Source: Nymphaea colorata (Eukaryota > Streptophyta > Magnoliopsida > Nymphaeales > Nymphaeaceae). Taken from it: a stretch of DNA of 64,000 bases. Both the position numbers and the translations under genes were made by a program. Location: the NCBI RefSeq assembly GCF_008831285.2, contig NC_045145.1, forward strand, positions 13,144,802 through 13,208,801, given 5' to 3'. Positions 12,295 through 23,150 of this stretch are shown piece after piece. Every line of letters begins with the position of its first letter. The first letter of the stretch is position 1. The notes below the pieces were generated by a model. The model made no database searches. It saw only the letters and a list, made by a program, of their open reading frames with translations, and was not told the DNA's origin.

Positions 12295-13590
12295 TTTATG
12301 ATGGTTGCCTTTTGTTTGTTCTTTAAATCAGATTTTGTTTGTATCATATGTTTGTACCATATTTTGATCACTTAACGTGCCCCAAGTTGATTTTAGATAC
12401 CGGTCGAACCCAAATAATATGCAGAAGAGCCTACTCTTTCTGCCGATAAAGCTAAAATTTCGCCTCTTGATGATGATTGCCTTTTGTTTGTTTTAAATCA
12501 GATTTTGTTTGTATCATATGTTTGTACCATATTTTGATCACTTAAAGGCTTCCCAACCTCATAGCTCCTAGCTCGTTGGGATCCGAAGGTTGATTTTAGA
12601 TAACCCAAATAATCTGCAGAAGAGCCTACTCTTTCTACCGATAAAGCTAAAATTTCGCCTCTTTACGATGGTTGCTTTTTGTTCGTTCCTTAAATCAGAT
12701 TTTGTTTGTATCATATGTTTGTACCATATTTTGATCACTTAAGGCGTCCCAACTCCCAACCTCATGGCTCCTAGCCCGTTGGGATCCTGTCAGCCTACTC
12801 TTTGTGCCGATAAAGCTAAAATTAGGATGGTTGCCTTTTGTTTGTTCCTTAAATCAGATTTTGTTTGTATCATATGTTGTACCATATTTTGATCACTTAA
12901 AGGCTTCCCAACCTCATAGCTCCTAGCCCGTTGGGATCCGAAGGTTGATTTTAGATACCGGTCAAACCCAAATAATCTGCAGAAGAGCCTCCTCTTTGTG
13001 CGGATAAAGCTAAAATTTCGCCTCTTTATGATGGTTGCCCTTTGTTTGTTCTTTAAATGAGATTTTGTTTGTATCATATGTTTGTACCATATTTTGATGC
13101 ATCCCAACCTCATAGCTCCTAGCTCGTTGGGATCCGAAGGTTGATTTTAGATACCGGTCGAACTCAAATAATCTGCAGAAGAGCCTCCTCTTTATGCCGA
13201 TAAAGCTAAAATTTCGCCTGTTTATGATTGCCTTTTGTTTGTTCTGAGATTTTGTTTGTATCATATGTTTGTACCATATTTTGATCACTTAACGCGTCCC
13301 AACTTCATAGCTCCTAGCTTGTTGGGATCCGAAGGTTGATTTTAGATACCCAAAAATTACCGGTCAAACCCAAATAATCTGCAAAAGAGCCTCCTCTTTG
13401 TGCCGGTAAAGCTAATGGTTGCCTTTTGTTTGTTCTTTAAATCGGATTTTGTTTGTATCATATGTTTGTAGCATATTTTGATCACTTACCTCACAGCTCC
13501 TAGTTGAGATCCAAAGGTTGATTTTTAGATACCGTCGAACTCAAACAATCTGCAGAAGAGCCTACTCTTTGTGCGGAAAAGCTATCTTCA
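12295..13590. repeat. Tandem array, about seven copies of a 160-200-bp unit
   Basis: The unit begins near GATGGTTGCCTTTTGTTTG and runs through ATCATATGTTTGTACCATAT, a TAGCTCGTTGGGATCC block and CAGAAGAGCC(T)ACTC to AAGCTAAAATTTCGCC. Copies start near 12299, 12468, 12665, 12825, 13027, 13223 and 13412, so spacing varies from about 160 to 202 bases through indels. Open frames on the - strand across it (for example 12790-13288) repeat the same peptide and are by-products of the tandem structure. Confidence 0.85.
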
Positions 13591-14910
13591 CCAACAGCCT
13601 AATGGGTGGTTTCAATAGGAATGAGATTGCATCAGAATGGGCAAAAGGAATGTGACTTATTTGTTGCCACAGTTTCATCCTTCTTTCAATCGTTTAGCTC
13701 TTTTTTTTTGTGGGGGTCTTGCCATTTGTGATCTTTCCTCCTCTTTTCTTTTGGTTGGTCAATCAAAGGTGGACAGCTGCTGAAAACAGAACATTATACT
13801 GCGAAGGTATGTCGGTAATCAGCGACTATTAACACAACAAGATCGAAAAAGGAATCAAAAGCTTCAGAACGTCTTCCTGAATCACATCGCCTAAGCTAGT
13901 TTTTTTTTTTTAAAAAAAAATAAAATTTGAAAACATTCACTTCCCCACGTTCCTAAAACGAAACTTTCAACCATGTGTCCATCAGAGAGGGAGAGAGGTT
14001 GCTATGTTGGAGGGAATTTCCAAACTTCAGGCAGATACTGGAAAGCTGCAAGAAGCCTGACACACCACGACTCCGGAGCTCCCATCTTTTTCCTTATCAA
14101 AGGAAGGGATCCAGAAGATTATGCAAAATCGATGCAGAACGTGTTGTATTAAGAGAAGATGGAAAAAGAAAAAAAAAGGAGGAAGGATCAAGAAGATTAC
14201 TGCAGGAAGTTCTGTGCAAAAACAGAAGAAAAGGAAGGGAAAACAAACAGTTTTATTGTGAAACCAAACTCATAAAGACAGAAAAATAAAGAGCAACAAC
14301 ACACACCCCGATAAGTGGCATTTGGGAATGTAAATGGGTCGGTTCCAAGTCCGACCTCTGGAGTAGCAATTTCTTTTGGCAATACCACCAAAGCTAAAAA
14401 TGATGTTATGGCTTCAAGAACTGGGATGCTGAAACCGTGATTTCCATTCTTCTAAGGCAAATGCTCCTCTGGTTTGGGGTCATTTCCATAGCCTTGAGTG
14501 GTATAGGAGCTTCTATCTTTATGGGGGTTTCTCTGGCTGCCTCGATGACCTTTTATCCCAATCCATACAGTCATCTTCCTGACATCTCTTTTTTTCCAAA
14601 TAGGAGCCCTCTTTGGGTGTCCAACAAGTGGTACTACCACCTATGCTAGCGTTGTGATGGTCACACGCATGTGGTGTTGAGCATTCCAGAACATGACATC
14701 CTTGGGCAGAGATGAGAGCGGAACGATGCCCACATTCTCGCCAACATTTTCTATGAACTCATCCACATTCTTCTTCTTATTTATCAGTTTTACCTTCAGC
14801 ATTGTCGTACTCACTCATCTAAAAACTCTGGTGCTTCTCTAGGTTCTACCCATTTTCTGTTATCATCAGGAATATTTTCTTGAGTTATGGGGTACCTGTT
14901 CTCTGGAATG
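13591..14910. other. Inverted-repeat spacer, right part: unassigned
   Basis: No recognisable gene. Open frames of 104 codons (13975-14289, +) and 60-70 codons (14437-14649 + and 14452-14640 -) lack family features. The - strand between 14400 and 14905 continues from the gag-like frame at the inner edge of the right arm and may be decayed retroelement sequence, but I could not identify a domain. Confidence 0.35.
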
Positions 14911-17654
14911 GCAACGCTTATCGTCTTGCCGAGCAACTCCTCAAGCGTCGTTCTCATCACCTGGTTGTGACCATCGCCTACAACTTCTCATTCATGCTGT
15001 CCATGGTCTGGTTAATCATTGAAGAAGTAGTCTCCATCCTTTCTAGGCGACCCGCCATGGTTTGTTGATTTGAATCCTTCAACATGTGCTTGCTTTAACT
15101 TGTTTGTGTGAATATTGATCAACCTATCAAAGAATTATTTTGCTGAAATACTAAATAATCAGTTAATGCTCTTTGTTAGCTTGGTCAACCAATTAATAGG
15201 ACCTACAAGTCCCTGCTGGGTTTGAGTCCTTGTTTATGCCCTCCTGTAGTTGATCTTATTTGAATTGTGTAGACTTGTTTGCATTTTTTAATGCACAACC
15301 ATGCACACTAAGGTTTTTCAACTTTTGGAATATCTTGCAATTTACGTGCTCTCTCTTTCTCGCTCACTCACCCTCTCTCTCTCTCTCTCTGTACTTGGGT
15401 CAAGGATGAAGCATGAATCCGATCTTTGGTTGGTGCATGGGTTCCACCGACGTAAGATTATGTATTTTGGTTTCTTGTAGCCAATAAAATAGCATATGCA
15501 GATCAGATTCTTCTGTATTTCGTTACTTCATTACCTTGGTTTTCCAATGAAACTTGCTTATAAAATACATGGCGCTGCTTCTGTGTTGCCGGATATGAAT
15601 ATCCAAATAGATGGAGCATGAGACCGGGCGAGGATTATATATGCTGATGCCAAGACGTGCTTTGATGTTGAAGTGGCCACAAATCCACAAGTGCTGGCGA
15701 CTTGGCCAAAATTTATTGATGTAAGATAAAAACCAACTTTTTTGAGTGGGACGTTAATTGCTCTTTGAAACTTCACATTTAGATAACTCATAATAGTCAT
15801 GATCCATATGAAGGTATCAAGAAAACAGAGGAGATTCTCAGTCTACGAACAAAAGACACTTTGAAAGAAGCCTAGCTTAAGATTTACAACCTTTAGATTC
15901 TTTATAATTGAAAGTGAAGACGTGATTAACATTTATGCCTATGGTGTTGTGCACTGGGTAGCTGTTTTAATTGCATGGAATTTTTTTTCTTCATGGTTAT
16001 TGGAGTTTCTACTTCAAGTTTACTTCTCCAAATCAGTTTACTAGAACATTCCAACCACCTTAGGAGATCTAACTCCTTTGACGGACATGTCTGTTGCGGT
16101 CTGCATTTCTCTTGAAAAGTAATGCTTGCATTTTTGTCCTCTTTGACAGGATTTATGTTGGTTGAGCTGTTGATATATGATGAGATAAAGAGGTGTGCCA
16201 TAAAGCATCCACCTGTTTTGATATTTTTGTACAAAGAAACCCTGCTTAGGAGACATTTAACCATATTTGAGTGCAATATTTCTCTTGCATTTCTCTTTCA
16301 TGTTCTATGGAGGAAAGAAATAAAAGGAAGGAGGAAGAAAGTGAAGAAAGAATTTCAATTAGGGGCAAAGAGATGAAACCAAGTGAAAGCATCCGTTTAG
16401 GTACATAATGTTCCTTTTTTTTTTAATCTCTGTCAAAAAATGCATGTTAGATCATCAAGTTGTAACTAAATTGCATAAGAACAAAGTATTGGTTTCCAAA
16501 CTTTGTTTGACATTTACTTCAACAATTCATGACGTGGTAAATAGCTAAAAGTACTCCAGCATGCTTGAGTGGCTTGTTTTTTTAGCATTATAGTGGTAGG
16601 TATTAAACTCTTTGATCAATGCATTAGTTACTTTAACAAGCAGACAAACTTGCCTCACTTACACATTTTGCAAATGGCAATATGCTGCAGGCAGCAGCAA
16701 CATGTAGCTTGCGGGAATGGAGGTAGTTCTTTTTGAGAATTTTACTGTCATTTATTTAACGGCAGCTGAACTCATGTCTCTCCCAAACCAGCGCATGCCC
16801 AACGCTGATGGGGTGCCGTGAGAGTGCACTTATTAAACGTCGGGAAAGGCAATACATGATGTAGTGTAATTGTTGTTTTTCTTGTTACTATACCCTCTTT
16901 TACTTGTTATTTTGTTATAATTATGCAATTCACGTGACATTTAGTGAGAGAATCGTTTTCCACATCTCCCACCTGAAAACTTGGTCCATACCCACACCAT
17001 CCATCCATGTGTGGTGTTGCGTTTTGATGTTGGTTGTTCCAATTAGCTAGACTTACCATTGGAAGCTGTGTTTTTTGTTCAATTTTAAGAGATTCTTGGC
17101 GGATAGATGCATGGGCTGAATGTCTCTGCATTATTGAGACCGAAAACTTGTTGTGCCAATAGGAACAATGAATGACATGTACATGTCATGCATTTGGATC
17201 ATTTTATTGTAAGTACGGCCCATCTTTTATATTAAGTATCTCGGAAATGCTTGAAAGCTACAGTAATGAATCATCAGGGCCATCAAGTTTTGCAGGGTAA
17301 ATCGTGCCACGGCTCCCTTGGGGAAGTCACACCTGCTTATAAGGGCCCCATTAAAAGAAAAATGACAAATGAATGTTTTGAATGTTATAGCTTGCAATCC
17401 GATTTTCGTCTCAAGAAAACTCATGGCACACAAAACTCATGGCACATAGATCTTCATGATTGTTAGACTATGGGTTGTTATTAAATATTAACTATGTCTA
17501 TAGCTTTGCTTACTTTGCACAGGAGAATAATGGAATGGAAACTAAAATTCTTCCAGGATTAGGAGAATGGTGCAGGGAATGGATAAAAAAAGAAAATTTT
17601 AATTGCAAAAAAATTAGAAAGAATAAGAATGAATGCGTAAATGAAGAATGCTTT

Positions 17655-17789
17655 GGCATCGTATCGCCCATTACATAAATCTAACCCTGCAACAAATGCA
17701 ATAATTGTTCCCTTGCCATTACCAGCATCCGCATCCAAGATCATTGACTTTCGATGATGAGGATAAATTGTCCCAACTTTCTTTTGCAT
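17655..17789 (-). pseudogene. Phospholipase D exon fragment with HKD motif (right arm)
   Basis: Mirror copy of the left-arm fragment. It reads VGTIYPHHRKSMILDAD followed by AFVAGLDLCNGRYDA, so the variable residue inside the HKD motif has changed from Q to R while H, K and D remain. The frame runs on into the same unrelated hydrophobic tail as in the left arm. The two copies differ by only a few residues, which fits duplication as part of the whole arm and not independent capture. Confidence 0.8.
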
Positions 17790-18779
17790 TTTTTCCTTTT
17801 CATTTTAATGAACCAAGGCACTGCATTGTGTAACTGTAAGTTCCTATATTTGATATTCTACATTGTTTCTTTCTCAATTTTCTTGATGGCATGTATCGGG
17901 GATGTCTTGTAGCAGACTTGGCACTGTGTTCAACCCAATTGGTTTCTTTCTTCAGCTTCTTGAACGGAAGCCATTTGACATTTCCTTGATATTAGCTTAA
18001 AGAATAGGGTTTTGCAAGCTCCAGTTGCAGGTCCACTTGGGTCAAGGACGAAGGATGAATCCGATCTTTGGTTGGTGCATGGGTTCCACTGACATAAGAT
18101 CAATAAGTCATCTGCCTCCCCTTTTGTATTTATTATTTTGCTTTCTCTGTTGGCCAATAAAAAGATTTCTTATGTATTCGTTATTTTGGTCTTCCAACGA
18201 AACTTGCTTATAAAATAAATGGCATTGCTTCTGTGTTGCAGGATACGAATATCCAAGTAGATAGAACATGAAACCGAGCAAGGATTAGATATGCTCATGC
18301 CAAGACGTGCTTAAATGTTGAAGTGGCCACGAGCGCTGATGGCTAGCTAAACTTTATTGATGTAAAAAAAAAGTAACTTTTTTGAATGGGATGTTCATTG
18401 CTCTTTTAAGCTTCACATGTGGACAATGGTCATGAACTAGATGAAGGAAAACAGAGGAGGTTCTGAGTCTAGGAACATAAGACACACCAAGCTAAGCTTG
18501 ACAACGTTTGGATGCTTGAGAATTGCACGTGAAGACGTGACTAACATTTTCATAAAGCAACTAGAGAAGCAACACTTCTGCACAAAAACAATTCAATTGC
18601 ATATAAACCTAAAGTTTTGTTGAATAGGAATGTTAAAAACATGAAAGAAGAAGGGAACAACCAGAGTTTCTGGCTGTACAACCCTGCACACTAGCATGAA
18701 CACCGCATAGCATATGAATAGGCTAGATCATCAATGTAGATATGTCTTATAATGAATCCTCCAGGTCTCCAGCGGTGGT

Positions 18780-19035
18780 TTTTGTCGTCGCTATATACTA
18801 ATACCGGTGATTAACGTTGCCGTTGTAAGGCTGTAGCGGCGGTAATTTTCGTCGGAACTGATATTTTGCGGTGGGTGCAGTCACCTGTACAGCTTACCTC
18901 TACCGGCGAGCATTGTCGCCGGTACTCTCAGGTTATAGCGAGGAACTTTCTCACCGCAATAGATCTATAGCGGTGATCGTTTTTCCCAAAATGCTATAGC
19001 GGGGACAATCCTCACCGTTCTAAACAAATACCGGT
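18780..19035. repeat. Block of dense short inverted motifs, right arm
   Basis: Reverse-complement copy of the block at 5040-5310, with the same ACCGGT and CGGTGA motif spacing and a few substitutions. Conservation in both arms shows it was present before the inverted duplication. Confidence 0.45.
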
Positions 19036-19223
19036 GATCCAATAGCGATGCAGCGAGAAAAGGAAAAGGCATTGCCAAAAAATCTTGTGTCTGGGAAGAA
19101 GAAAGAGGACGAGATGGATGAAATATTGTACGTTTGTCCTCTTTTTTTATGCACTAATTCATGCTGTTCAAACACTCGAGTTGCTAAAGTTTGTCCTCTT
19201 TCTTTGTGCACAAAGTCATGTTG

Positions 19224-20384
19224 TTCAACACACTGAAGTTACTAACTCTGCTTCTCACAATTGCTAGGGAAAAGTGAGCAAGAAGCTCGACCTCTCAAGA
19301 ACACAGAGTCGACACGTTAATTTGTCTTTTGCTTTGCTTTCTTTTGGGTATTTGGCTTGTTTTTTTTTTTTTTTTCAAGATTCTCTCCAAAGCTATACTT
19401 TGGTAAGTAGAAATGAGGTAGCCTTTTTTTTTTATGTTGCTGCACATTGAGTTTATTTGCAAAAGAGGCACGGTGTTTCACCATTCATCAAGTAACTTTA
19501 ATGTCTGATTTTCTGTCTTCAAGATAGATATACAATAAACAATCTATTCGGTTTGAAGGTCGCCTTATGTTGTTATATTTGTCATCTTAATACTTCTTTA
19601 AATTATTAATTATCTAAGAAGGGGAAACGAGTTTTCCTGGGAACTGTGGCTTTTATGGGAAAATGGAAGGATTTGGCCTCATAAGTATTGAGCAAATGGT
19701 TTGAATAATGCTACGTGGCAGAAGAATTACATTGGTTTGGAATTTTTGGAATCATCCCCCTTATAGGGAAAATCATTCACATGCATTTTCTTATATGAGA
19801 ACAGCTATGTGGCAGAAGGATTATAAGGGTTTTTTTGCGTGAATCTATCACCATGTTCTGTTGTTGACAATGGTCATGGATCACAATTGGTGAGCTGCAA
19901 GAAGATTTCTAAGTCAGGGAAGATCTGAAGTCCGTCAAACGAGTCCAAATTGGGTGAGTTATTCGCAAGTCGTCTAGTGCAGCCCTCACATGTTGTTGTC
20001 GATGTTATTTCAGTTTTTTTATATCTGAAATTTTCTTCATGAAATATACATGAGATCTAGATGATTTCTGTTAGTTGTTGCAGTTAACGTCTAATATGAG
20101 TTCTTGTTTGCTAATTGTCATTATCCTGTCAGTGGATTGATGATACTGCTAGTTGTGTCAACTTGGATGTAATATTTAGATCATGGTGTTTATATACGTT
20201 AAAGACAGAGAACCAAATTTGATTTTTTTGAACAGAACCAATCTGATCAACGATTGGATCTGCACAACTTTTTATTGCTTAAAGTTTGTGTGCATGTTAA
20301 TTGATGGAGCAACCTGGTGGTTGTCGATTGTTTGGAATTTTTTGGTCATGCATTCCTAGCAGCTGAATATTAATTTCTTTAACT
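19224..20384. other. Unassigned AT-rich DNA right of the inverted repeat
   Basis: No gene recognised. It contains T-rich homopolymer tracts near 19360 and two similar stretches sharing the phrase TATGTGGCAGAAG or TACGTGGCAGAAG near 19710 and 19805. It probably includes upstream sequence of the copia remnant that follows. Confidence 0.35.
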
Positions 20385-20820
20385 GCCATGGCTGAGGAAA
20401 AGGGTCACAAGAGTGATTCCACATTTGATCTTGTGGCTAAGTATAAGGCAATTGCTAATACTTTCTCATATGGGTCAGCTATCAAATTTGACAACAACAA
20501 CAACAATGAAAGGTGCTCAAGAAGTTTGATGATGTCAGTGATAGGGCATCGAAGAGAAAATATTCTTTCAAATCTGAACCCAAGGAGAAGACCGGAAAAT
20601 ATGACGCATGGTGAGAGAATAACAATATTGCCATGTACTGGATTATGAACAGTATTCAAACATATCATAGTTACCCTAGTTTACCACACTATAGCAAAAC
20701 AAACGTGGGATTCATTGTGAGACACATATTCTAAGGATAAAAATGTCAGCAAGATTCTATAGGTTCCACACAAGATCTTTCAACTTCAACGGGTGATTAC
20801 ACCTCATTTACTTCCCATCC
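20385..20820 (+). pseudogene. Degenerate Ty1/copia gag remnant
   Basis: Switching between frames gives the order of a copia gag (UBN2-type) domain: a KYDAW-like motif after KEKTGK near 20590, YWIMNSIQT at about 20635, then AKQTWD-like and KDKNVSKIL-like motifs near 20700-20750. The same WIMNS and [13 protein letters not shown] signatures are clearer in copia element B at 44440-44868. Stops and frame changes break it several times. No LTR was found next to it. Confidence 0.6.
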
Positions 20821-21600
20821 ATCCTTTTGTGCTCATAATGAGACTATCACACCACATTTACTTTTTATCTCTTCAACACTACTGAAGTTACGTGTGCCAT
20901 TCTCTTTGCCAGGATGATGCAACATAAATAATCGTCCCAAATAAAGTACGCCTTTTTATCGCTTTTCATTATGAATATGCACCCACATGGAGCATCCACT
21001 ACTTGCCTATGACAACCAATCAACATATTATTTTAATACCACCTAATTACTATTTTTAATGGTGGGACATTACTTCATCAAGATCCTTAAATAGTTCTCC
21101 GGTGTCACGACACTACTTTCCCGTTGTTGAATGGGATTCATCATAGACCTTCCATCCTATTTCGATTTACCTATATGGAAATCTATTTTTCAAAAACTTT
21201 TTGCATCTCCTCTCATTTACTAATATTAACAACACCCAACAATTTCAACCCGTATTTGTTTGTTCATCACTATTTGTCAAGAATGTGCTCCCACATGCAG
21301 CATCCACTACTTTCCAAAGACAACCAGCCAGTCATTTATTTTAATTGAAAATAATTGACATTTTTGAGCTTGCTTGTCGGGACATTGTCTCATCAAGATC
21401 TTTGAATAGTTCACAGGTCTCATGATGATGGCAGGGTCTTCATGGCCTTTTTCATGAAAAGATTGTAGCATTTTTCATCAATGAAAATTGAGCGTCTCAA
21501 CCATCTGGCCTCAAACTGCTGAAGGCAGCATGACATTACTATATTAAAAAATAAACTTAAGTAATAGAACATTTAGTTAACTATTTTCATCATGTTCTCG
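20821..21600. other. Unassigned AT-rich DNA
   Basis: Nothing identifiable. Two stretches, near 20960-21090 and 21270-21400, share the wording ATGCA(C/G)CATCCACTACTT and CTCATCAAGATC, so this is probably a diverged duplicated repeat. Confidence 0.35.
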
Positions 21601-21610
21601 CACTTGTCTA

Positions 21611-22225
21611 GTGTTGCATGCTTTTCATTGTCATTCCTTTTGTCTCACCCATAACCTCCTAAAAGTGACCATTACACCGCCATCAAGAGGAGGGATGCTG
21701 CCGGTTGGGATCCACCGGCCACAAGAGGTGCAGCTGCATTTCCAGCCTAGCGTGCAGCCGGGCGGGCCGCCTTTGCCTGTATCCCTCGGCGCTGCACCCT
21801 ACTGCCCGTCGCATGTGCCAACACTGTTGTGGCCGACAACTGTCAGTCGTCTTGCTTGCTGCTACCTACCGACTAGAGCCAACTCTGTTGTTTGCTGCGA
21901 CCAGCTTCTGCCGCCGCCTGCTGCGGCCAGCGCCTGCAGCCTGTCACCTGCGGCCATCGCCTGCCTACAGCCAGCGACCAACGCCTGTTTGCCTATTGTG
22001 GCCGGCTACCAACGCCTGCCAACAGGTCATTCGAGCTGCCGCCTTCACCACCCACAGCCGCTACTTCGAGTTGGTATTTTCCTGTCCTGTAGCTGCAATA
22101 CTCGAGGGCTGGTTATCACCTCATGGTCCATTTTGCTGCTCTTTGCCAAGCTTGTCTTGACTGGTAACCTCTCTAGATCCCCCCCTATAAATTCGTGGGA
22201 GGTAGTACTTGCTTTTGCTCTTTGA
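21611..22225 (+). other. GC-rich 204-codon open frame of unknown nature
   Basis: An isolated GC-rich island within AT-rich DNA keeps two overlapping frames open (21611-22225 and 21705-22160). The translation is rich in Pro, Ala, Cys and Leu and full of near-repeats of CxPAAxAC type, which reflects repeated CTGC/CGCC words in the DNA. No domain is recognisable. It may be the leader or LTR region of a retroelement whose AT-rich continuation runs to about 22620. I do not call it a gene. Confidence 0.3.
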
Positions 22226-22623
22226 TTTAGCCAGGCTACGACCCTTGTTGCACATAGAGGTCCCTCGGAGGCTCCAAGCCGAAGACACGACCTCATGGCA
22301 ACTAGCCTCCTACGAGTGGGTGTGGTTTGCTTCGATTAGGTTTGGATTGCATGGTTTGCTTGAGTGAGTTGTGAGTGATTAAATTGTATCGCACGCGTTT
22401 GTACTGGCTTCACAATTTGTAGTTCTTTGTAGTAGGAATTGCTTGGGATTTGAGAATTAACCTCACTTGTATTCCTTAGTCTTATTAGGTTTTAAGCCGT
22501 GGTTTCTGTCCAACTGAATAGTGTCTTTGTATTTCATCTATCTTAGGTAAGTCTTAGGCTGTTTCAAGGTGATCTTAAGGGTAGGCACGACAGTCGGCAT
22601 GAAATTTCGGTCGACACCGAGTT

Positions 22624-22642
22624 AAACCCTAAACCCTAAACC
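22624..22642. repeat. Short interstitial telomere-like repeat
   Basis: AAACCCTAAACCCTAAACC is about two and a half units of the plant telomere repeat (CCCTAAA). The same motif (telo-box) also occurs in plant promoters, and it lies about 500 bases upstream of the start codon of the next gene, so a regulatory role is as likely as a telomeric relic. Confidence 0.6.
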
Positions 22643-23150
22643 ATATTTCTCTCACCATTTTATTTATTGTTTCTATGTTTTCATTGCTTTATTTCATATA
22701 GTTATTTGACATTTTTTCATTTAAGGTTTTTTTCTTGAATGAATATTAGCAATATTATGATTAATTATATGTGTCCGATCTAGGTCTCTTCTTTTTTTTC
22801 TTGTCTACGTTCACCTATCACCTTAATATCAATGCATAAAAATGAGGTCCGTATTGTCGAACCAGCCAACCAGCCGATTCAGTTGTAACAAATATGTTGA
22901 AATTGTTTTAAATTGTTTTTTAGTTATAAAAACTAAGATGTTGGTCCATTTGCTCTTTACTTATGTTGTTGTTATTTTAATAGTTGCTTTTAATATAACA
23001 TTATTTTATGGATATTATATATTTAACGATTTTGGTGTAAAAGCGCTTAGACTCACCCGGAATTTATGGGATAAGAGTTAAGAGGTGAGGAAGGAAGATC
23101 GAGAGCGAGTAAGCCAGCGAAGGCTGTGGCGATGAACATCGTTCCTCCCT

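Larger units (their letters stand above)
14911..19223 (-). repeat. Right arm of the large inverted repeat (4.3 kb)
   Basis: Reverse-complement partner of 4856-9672. Similarity starts at GCAACGCTTATCGTC and ends at CAAAGTCATGTTG. The mirrored 60-codon frames at 5471-5653 (-) and 18441-18623 (+) give the same peptide apart from one residue. Other mirrored landmarks are the phospholipase D fragment (17655-17789 here) and the GC-rich palindromic block (18780-19035). The sequence beyond both outer limits does not match between the two sides. Confidence 0.85.

Noticed and set aside
12790-13288. 107- and 92-codon frames on the - strand as genes
   Set aside because: They repeat the same peptide because they lie in the tandem array.
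21611-22225. 204-codon GC-rich open frame as a gene
   Set aside because: Composition is driven by repeated CTGC/CGCC words, a second frame is open over the same bases, and there is no domain or splice context.
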